Positions 57,901 through 64,000 of a DNA stretch of 64,000 nt are shown here, one piece after another (position 1 is the first letter of the stretch; each line of letters opens with the position of its first letter). Position numbers and translations under genes: made by a program. Source of the stretch: Icerya purchasi (lineage: Eukaryota > Arthropoda > Insecta > Hemiptera > Monophlebidae); NCBI GenBank assembly GCA_039619475.1, contig CM077116.1, forward strand, positions 106,189,164 through 106,253,163, in the 5' to 3' direction. The notes beneath the pieces are model-generated. The model was not told the origin of the DNA. It worked only from the letters and a program-made list of their open reading frames with translations, and made no database searches.

Positions 57901-58849
57901 TACACATCAGAGGAAATCGATCCGAAGATATAGTAATGCGGTGAATAGCCGTTTAGCATTTAGTGCACACCGAGAATTCTAGAAGGCATGATTGAAGGCA
58001 GACTAGAGTTAAACAAATTAATAAACACCACGTCGCTCTTATGCGGAGAACAGGTACACTTGGCAAAGAAGAGTACACGACACAGAAACTTCAGCGTATC
58101 TAACGCAGATCATTTTGGTGGTCAGTTCCTATCGCTTTTTCAGGATGATCCATCTCGGATGATAGTATAACCGATAAATTTAGAATTTGTTTCTGATCAC
58201 ATGGATTACACCCGAAAACGTTTCTAAGTAAGCCTTCATTTTACTCTTAAATTTGTTTGTTATATTTTTTTTGACAGTTGTTATAACTTACTATATTCTA
58301 TAATGCTCATATATAACATTTTTTTCTTTTCTTAATTAGTAGACAATTTTTAAAAAGCTTCCTTTTTTATTCCTTTTCTATGTTGCTTGCGTCCGTTTTC
58401 AAAATTGTTCATTACGTTTCGTATCGTTGTTCTGTTTTCCGTAAATTTTGTTAGTTATACTCACTGTTTTTAATCATTTAAAACCATATGTTTTGTATAA
58501 TTGTTGAAAATTATCTGGACACATAAAATTGTTGTACTGTAATTTCCCAAGAACTTACAAATGCAAATGAAAATTTTTGCGAAAAAATATGTATGAAAAA
58601 ATGTCAGCACAGTTTTGTTTCCATACAAATTTTAATTAAAAATAGAAAAACTATAATAATAATCGTTTATATGTCAAGCCTAAGGCAGCGAACTGATAAG
58701 TCGGTAGGCCTTATTGAATTATGAGTCCTATGGGATGCTAAAGAGTATATTAAAAGGTGATAGCACTGATCAAAGAAAATCTATCCAAAAAGATGCTAAA
58801 TACACGGATAAAGCTACGGGTAGCAGGTAGTATGTATGTATGTACATAC
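54901..58849. other. Intergenic with a GC-richer block, no gene seen
   Basis: About 55380-56900 has many CG dinucleotides and several frames of 60-133 codons on both strands (longest 55402-55803, reverse). None shows a domain, hydrophobic pattern or motif I know, and they overlap each other. T tracts lie at about 57600-57614 and 57768-57786. The block may be old single-copy or regulatory DNA. Confidence 0.35.
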
Positions 58850-58939
58850 AATCATAAAATTCTACAAATATATGTTATTACGTTAATTTAACGTTACTGT
58901 TATTATTTTATATATATATATTTGTAGAATTTTATGATT
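58850..58939. repeat. Perfect 24-bp inverted repeat (hairpin)
   Basis: AATCATAAAATTCTACAAAT plus ATAT (58850-58873) is exactly complementary to 58916-58939. The 42-bp loop contains a second small palindrome, ACGTTAATTTAACGT. It is adjacent to a TATG microsatellite (58830-58845). No coding. Confidence 0.9.
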
Positions 58940-59749
58940 TTATTTCTTTGCTTCAGTAGCACTTTCAAGGTGCTCTTATTACACTAGCACTTAAAAAATA
59001 ATATTTCTTTTATCAATTTTGTTTTCTAGATTTATGTTTGACATTCACTTAAGTGCACCTCGTCGTAACATTTCATAATTATTATCCGTTTATGTAGGGT
59101 CGAATAAGTTTTTCTTGAAACTTTACGTATAAAACTTTTGAAAATGTTAATCTTATTTGTTAGAACTTGTTTACATTTAAAAGACGATAAAAAAAAGAGC
59201 CATTAAGGACCGTTATTTTCGTTAATCAATAAATTTTCAAATAAATACCCGCGCCGTTACTGGTCAGGAACAACAGCGATCATACTGAATTCCGATCCAG
59301 ATCTTCAACATAGTTCTTCTTAATAATTTTACGATCTTTTCAAATTATGATATACTAACATATTAACGTAAGCAGGTGTCGTTCGTATTATTTGTAAAAT
59401 GTCTACTGAGCCTAAAATCAAATCAGAAATTAAATATATAGTATACAATAATTTCTGTAGCATACGATTTTTAATACGATTTCGCTCCGCAACGATATTA
59501 TTAAACCTCGATCAGTGATACTGCTAAAAAAAAGGCTCAGAAATACCGATGTGCCAATTATGTATCTTTATAAGATTGATTGAAATGGCTACACCGGTTA
59601 TGAGTTGGCCGGCATCGTTTCGAAATTATTTAAAAATTAACCACAAAATGACCATTATATGAGAAAAAGTTTCGTTATACTGATTGTTACAAATTACAAG
59701 AATCACTTAAAATAATTTAAATACACCCAAGTAAATATTAAACATACAA

Positions 59750-59751
<2 letters not shown>
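58940..59751. other. AT-rich spacer, no gene seen
   Basis: Nothing recognised. Confidence 0.45.
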
Positions 59752-59819
<68 letters not shown>

Positions 59820-59822
59820 AAA
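59752..59822. repeat. (TA)n microsatellite with GA interruptions
   Basis: Long TA run with TAGATA variants, ending at the left edge of the miniature element. TA repeats resume at 60091-60120 on its other side. Confidence 0.9.
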
Positions 59823-60098
59823 CAAGGGCGTTGCCAGCCGATGCGCCAGGGGGGGGGGCAAGATGATAAAAAGAGGATATAAGTTATAGGAAAAATAAAA
59901 TTTATAGGTTGTAAAGGCTTAATACTTTATTAAACAAGAATAAAATCTTAATTAAAACATAATTTTCGTGGGTTTCTGGCAAATTGTTCATGATTACGCG
60001 CCTATGAGTACTCATCATGGCTAGCTGATTAAAAAGTTTCAAGGCTTCAGGGGGGCAGCTGATCCCTGCCCCCCGCTGGCGACGCCCATGTATATAAA
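59815..60098. mobile_element. Miniature inverted-repeat element inside a TA microsatellite
   Basis: The body is 59823-60090 (268 bp). It starts CAAGGGCGTTGCCAGC; the right end in reverse is CATGGGCGTCGCCAGCGGGG. G tracts lie just inside both ends (GGGGGGGGG near 59850 and CCCCCC near 60070). The flanks GATATAAA (59815-59822) and TATATAAA (60091-60098) match at seven of eight positions. That would suggest a hAT-type 8-bp duplication, but TA-rich flanks make chance matching likely. No coding frame. Confidence 0.7.
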
Positions 60099-62564
60099 TA
60101 TATATATATATATATATATAGTACGCAGTTTATCCATCGACTGGAAATGCTTAATTTTATTTCTTTTTTTATGTTTAATTTTTAATGTGCGTATACTGTT
60201 TTACATTTTTATCATTTCAATGATACTAATTTCATATATTTCACTTTTAGGAACTATTTTCAATGTTTATAACTAATGTTTTTTTTATGTAACATTCGAC
60301 GCAACAAAATCTTTAAAACTGTTTAAATTACAACTATTTGCTCCACTACACTTTCGTCCTTCAATTATTGTGTTTGCTTTTCGCTATTTGAAATTGTTTA
60401 TGATTTTTTTCTCGAAGTTAGTCTTAGATATTGCATATCTGTTTGCTCTTTCTTTTTCCCGGTTCAAGCTTTGGGACAACAGATTTCTGTTGTTTTTATG
60501 AATTATCTGAACTATCTTATTAGGGTTTTGTACACGCGCGAACGGACAAGTGACAAATTAAACGAGTGAACATTCGAATGAAGAATGAAAGTTCGAAAAA
60601 CTGTTACTGGTTTATATAATTGACAAATAATACGGTATTTATGAAATCGAAATAGACAAGTAAATAAATAATAAAATAAAGCCGGTTACGAATTATGATT
60701 ATAATTTAAAAATCAGTCATCGTCAAGGTGTCTTTTTTATAAAGGTTTCCTATACAAAAAAATGATAGTGATGAGTCTTATTCCGCTATATTTCAGTTCT
60801 TTTAACATGATATTCCTTACAAAAACTAATTGTTCTCATAATGTAGGTAAATATCTCACTGTAATAGTGTTAATGTATTTCTTCACATTAATGTACAGGT
60901 AAAAGTTAAACTTAAATTGAATCTGAATTTGTTTCGAGTATTCGGCGCGAACATTACACACTTGTAGTAATCGTAAACATATAATTAATTAAAAATTAGT
61001 CTGTGTATAAAATCTTTTACACTTGTTTTTAATATATTGATTTTTTTGTAAATTATGCTTTATCTGTAAATTAATTTCATAATGTTGATTTAATGGAGGA
61101 CTCAGCACAAATTTTACCTCTATTCGCGTTCGTAATTATGAACTTTTAAACTCTAAGTACTGATACTATTTTAAACGATAATTAAGTAGTATAAAAATGA
61201 AATCAGGTGTATAATATTATAGTTTATACTAGCAAATACCCGGCACGATTTGCCTGTAACAGAAAAAAAAATAAAACGAAATTCTAGAAATTATATTATA
61301 ATGATGATAATTAGATTAACGATAATTAAGTGCAGTTATTAATATAGTACATTTAGATATATAATTGAGGGGATTAAAATTGAATTTTACTCAGAAAAGG
61401 CTTATATTATTTTCTTCGCCCTGTGAAATTATGGTGACCAGCAGTATTGGAAAAAGAGAACAAAACTGGAACAAACGGAGCTTTCTCCAAATAAACTTAG
61501 TTTACAATTTATGAAAATAAGTAAAAAAGTTTTTATGAATTTATAAATAATAACATTACAAAAGTCGCTCGTTGAATTATCTTAAATTCTTCATTCTTTT
61601 TTTTTAAAGCAAATTTTAATGAATATTTTTCAATCGTAATCTTCATCTAAATAGCTTTTTTATCATAAATCCTCGCCCAGTATTTGAAATTTTTTATTAC
61701 ATTAAATGTGGCCTTTCAAACTGGTTTATAGAATAAGTTAATATGATCTAAGGATAGCCAAGTTAGGCGGGCGTGACTCTGAAAGAACTGCTTGGATTGG
61801 GAAAAATTTAAGAGCATCGAGACAAAGACGAAGACGTGAATTAGTAGACTCGGAGACATAATCGGCATATGAAAAGGCTTAAGAAATTAAACTACATTTT
61901 TTCAATTTCGAAGAACTGCGAAAATGTCTGGCAATGTGTCTAAACATTTTGAATACTGGCCTAGGCGAACGACTGCTAAGGGAAACAAAAAAGTTCAGTT
62001 TACAAATGGTGACAAATTCAGGTAGAACGGTTTTACAAAACTTCATTTATACGGACTTCGTAGGGATTTTTACACCCTCGGAAATGCAGTAGATTTGACG
62101 AACCGATACAGTAGGAATTACTGACTCAATCCCCTGAAGGAGCTATACGCGCTTGAAATAATGTTCAATATATATGAGGCGCTGGTTATGAATGCAGGTT
62201 TTGATATTTGTTTCTAGAAAGAAATTAGCATTAACAGATGAAAAAGTAACAGCATTGACACCCTTGCTCTAAGAAGCAACATTAGTAAAGGAGGAAAAAA
62301 AGAATTAATTAATCCGCAAGGGTCAGCGCGGAGTGATTAGTGCCTATGCTTATATCACTGGAGTTATTCTCTACATATATAATAAAGAGCCATGTACGAT
62401 CATTAGAGGACATCACAGAATTTCGACCTATCTTTACTATTATCATTATTATTATTATGTTCGGTTTTTGTAGATTTTTTATATTTCGAAGGGCTCGCTG
62501 AGTAACCCACGCTAGACGAGCTCATCGACTGAGTAAAACTAAATGAAAAGAGAAAGAAAAGAAA
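60099..62564. other. AT-rich intergenic DNA with a possible repeat end
   Basis: A TA run ends near 60120. At about 61228 TACTAGCAAATACCCGGCAC resembles the ACTAGC...CCCGG end also seen near 2336. It is probably the edge of a dispersed repeat, not delimited. No gene seen. Confidence 0.35.
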
Positions 62565-63352
62565 GGAAAGACGGTGGGATACCCCGACTCCACTGGCAGG
62601 AAAACTTATGAGTTCCTACCAGATGTTTCATTACGTCTAAAAATTAAAGATATGAAGATAAATTTTTTCAATTCACAAGTATTATCTGGGCATGGCTAGT
62701 TCCAACCCTATTTATTTAGGTTTAATCTTGCTGATGCTAAATCTTGTACACTGTGTTCATCGGGTGTTACTGATGATATTAAACATTTTTTGTTTGAATG
62801 TCCTGCCTTCTCCAGCATTCGTAAAGCTTATAATCTGGCTTCATTCCATACATCCCTTACTCTTGATAATAGTAACCATGCGGTCTTCCTGGATTATGCT
62901 GAAAGAGCTATGCGCCTTAAATTTACTTTATGTAATCAGTAGCTTTCTCCACACACTAACTCAACCGTTAACCCGAAGAGGTCGATCTGCTTGAGCGGCG
63001 TGGCCTTTTCGTCACACTATATAATATTTTAAGTTATTTTTAAGAACATATTTGTATAACACGGTGTATTTAAATGTTTCTACTTTTATAAACTCGTCCC
63101 ATTATTCTTTCTTCATTGTTGCTACAGACTATTTCACATACAACTTGGTCGGTTTTTCATCTCGTCTCCTTCTAATAATCTAAGTACATCTTGCAGGGAA
63201 CTACTGCACACACCACCTTTATTTCGTTTTGTTTAAGCTACACATTCATTTATACCCATCATTTTTGGGTCCACTAGTTTCCTGCGCTTTGAACACGCAT
63301 ATTATAATAAATATATTTCCTCGGTTTATAAAAAAAAAAAACAAAAAAAAAC
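62565..63352 (+). mobile_element. R1-like LINE C-terminus with poly(A)
   Basis: Forward translation reads STGRKTYEFLPDVSLRLKIK, NFFNSQVLSGHG, a stop, FQPYLFRFNLADAKSCTLC, SGVTDDIKHFLFECPAFSSI and FLDYAERAMRLKFTLCNQ, then a stop at about 62942. The GR.TY.F...R lead-in, GHG...YL.RF and the C-C-H-C knuckle (CTLC...H...C) are typical of the end of R1-like polymerase proteins. Apart from the stop after GHG the frame is intact. A ~385-bp trailer ends in an interrupted A tract (63330-63352). The 100-codon frame at 62692-62994 is the wrong frame of this gene. The 5' end is truncated near 62565. Confidence 0.85.
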
Positions 63353-64000
63353 AGTGTTTAACACTAATATCTTGTACAATGTACAAATTATTTGAAATAA
63401 TATAATCGATTTCATTTTTGCATTTTTCTGTTTTCCCTTTTTTTAAAGAATGTGTGTTCGTGGCGCAGAGTTTTGTTCATTTTGAGGAAGATAGTTAACA
63501 TTTCTCCCCTTTCATTCCTAACACCTGTATACCATAGATTCCGATTGCTGCCTCTTTTTCATCTCATCAAGTCTCGATTTTAACATTGAAGTCTCCGATT
63601 ATAATCATATATATATATATATACATTTGTCTTCGTTTAAGCTATATTTTGTTATATAAATTTTTTACTTCTTCATCTTGGTGAGTTTCCGTCGGTGCAT
63701 ATACTTGTATGACTTTGAATTCCTGTATCTCATTTATTAGTATCACAATGTCTGCGATTCTGTCAGGTATTCCGACATACATTTCTATTTTGTCACGCCA
63801 CTTTCTGTTTATTAAAAATCCTACTCCACTTAAATGATTATTGCTTTGACCCGTTTGATTTAGTACATGTTGTGATTTCAATCTTATTAAATTTTCGCCA
63901 GGTCTTCTTACTTCACTTAATCCGAGTATGTCCCATTTGATCTTGCCTATTTTCTCTTCTAATTCAATTAGTTTTCTGTTGATAGAGTTCTCGGACATTG
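63353..64000 (-). mobile_element. Endonuclease domain of an endonuclease-RT-type LINE (continues off the window)
   Basis: The reverse strand reads from the window edge through 118 open codons (63998-63642): KWDILGLSEVRR, HLSGVGFLINRKWRDKI and QVYAPTETHQDE. Past a TA microsatellite (63607-63622) and frameshifts it continues with IIIGDFNVKI, RNERGEM and KNEIDYIISNNLYIVQDI. SEVR, GVGF, YAPT, GDFN and the NEID block are the successive motifs of an AP-endonuclease-like domain in LINEs. The Glu of SEVR and the Asp and Asn of GDFN are present. It is probably the same clade as the copies at 40207 and 42642, which have only RT. It stops where the poly(A) of the forward R1-like LINE ends, so its RT part is lost or displaced. 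Confidence 0.87.

Noticed and set aside
62692..62994. 100-codon hydrophobic frame suggesting a membrane protein
   Set aside because: It is the wrong frame of the R1-like LINE C-terminus, which shows a knuckle and GHG motif in the neighbouring frame.
1..64000. CRISPR array, phage, bacterial operon or endogenous virus
   Set aside because: No regularly spaced identical repeats, no ribosome-binding-site-led gene runs, and no viral structural or polymerase signature beyond LINE reverse transcriptases.

Overview
The window reads as a piece of a repeat-rich arthropod genome, most likely an insect. It is strongly AT-rich and has no bacterial-style gene packing. It carries many decayed non-LTR retrotransposons (Jockey-, R1/I- and endonuclease-RT-type LINEs), hAT DNA transposons, a Mutator-like (MULE/Kolobok-type) transposon, tRNA-derived SINE heads, foldback elements and microsatellites. 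I cannot name the species; hemipteran-like is only an impression from the LINE mix. I found no host protein-coding gene I can defend, no structural rRNA or tRNA gene, no CRISPR array and no endogenous virus. Host exons, if present, are short and were not recognised.

Left third (1-21000). A hAT miniature element (470-848) and a fuller inverted copy of it with a perfect 8-bp target duplication (15610-16307) flank an AT-rich LINE family 1 copy, a Jockey LINE (7119-8545), a palindromic repeat family (5871-5955 and 12289-12654) and a decayed Mutator-like transposon with long inverted ends (12851-15022). The family 1 copy has its two halves head to head (3390-4520). The blocks 4680-5770, 17100-18770 and 19240-20130 have clearly higher GC and contain no recognisable gene.

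Middle (20500-43800). LINE 3' ends dominate: family 2 (R1/I-like) at 20562, 26413 and 41177; an I-like tail at 21440; Jockey-type copies at 24228 (reverse) and 27393 (forward); family 1 again at 29246 (reverse) and 32490 (forward). The segment 39930-43790 is a nest. An endonuclease-RT-type LINE is split by a 1.87-kb hAT transposon with a perfect target duplication, and that hAT contains a family 2 LINE. A second endonuclease-RT LINE abuts the first head to tail, and the other end of the first is fused in frame to an R1-like C-terminus.

Right third (43800-64000). There is a foldback element (46549-46954), a SINE (48439-48718), a hAT miniature element (49165-49540) and a 2.4-kb giant inverted repeat bounded by TTAA (51037-53418). 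The arms of that repeat encode the C-terminal part of a SWIM zinc-finger protein. Further right are a polyadenylated Jockey 3' end (54131-54900), a GC-richer block without a gene (55380-56900), a perfect 24-bp hairpin, a miniature element in a TA microsatellite, and at the edge an R1-like LINE tail joined to the endonuclease domain of another LINE.

The interest lies in transposon structure: the SWIM foldback, the 5'-inverted LINE, the nested stack and the chimeric LINE junctions. The genes present are mobile-element genes and nearly all are broken by stops or frameshifts.
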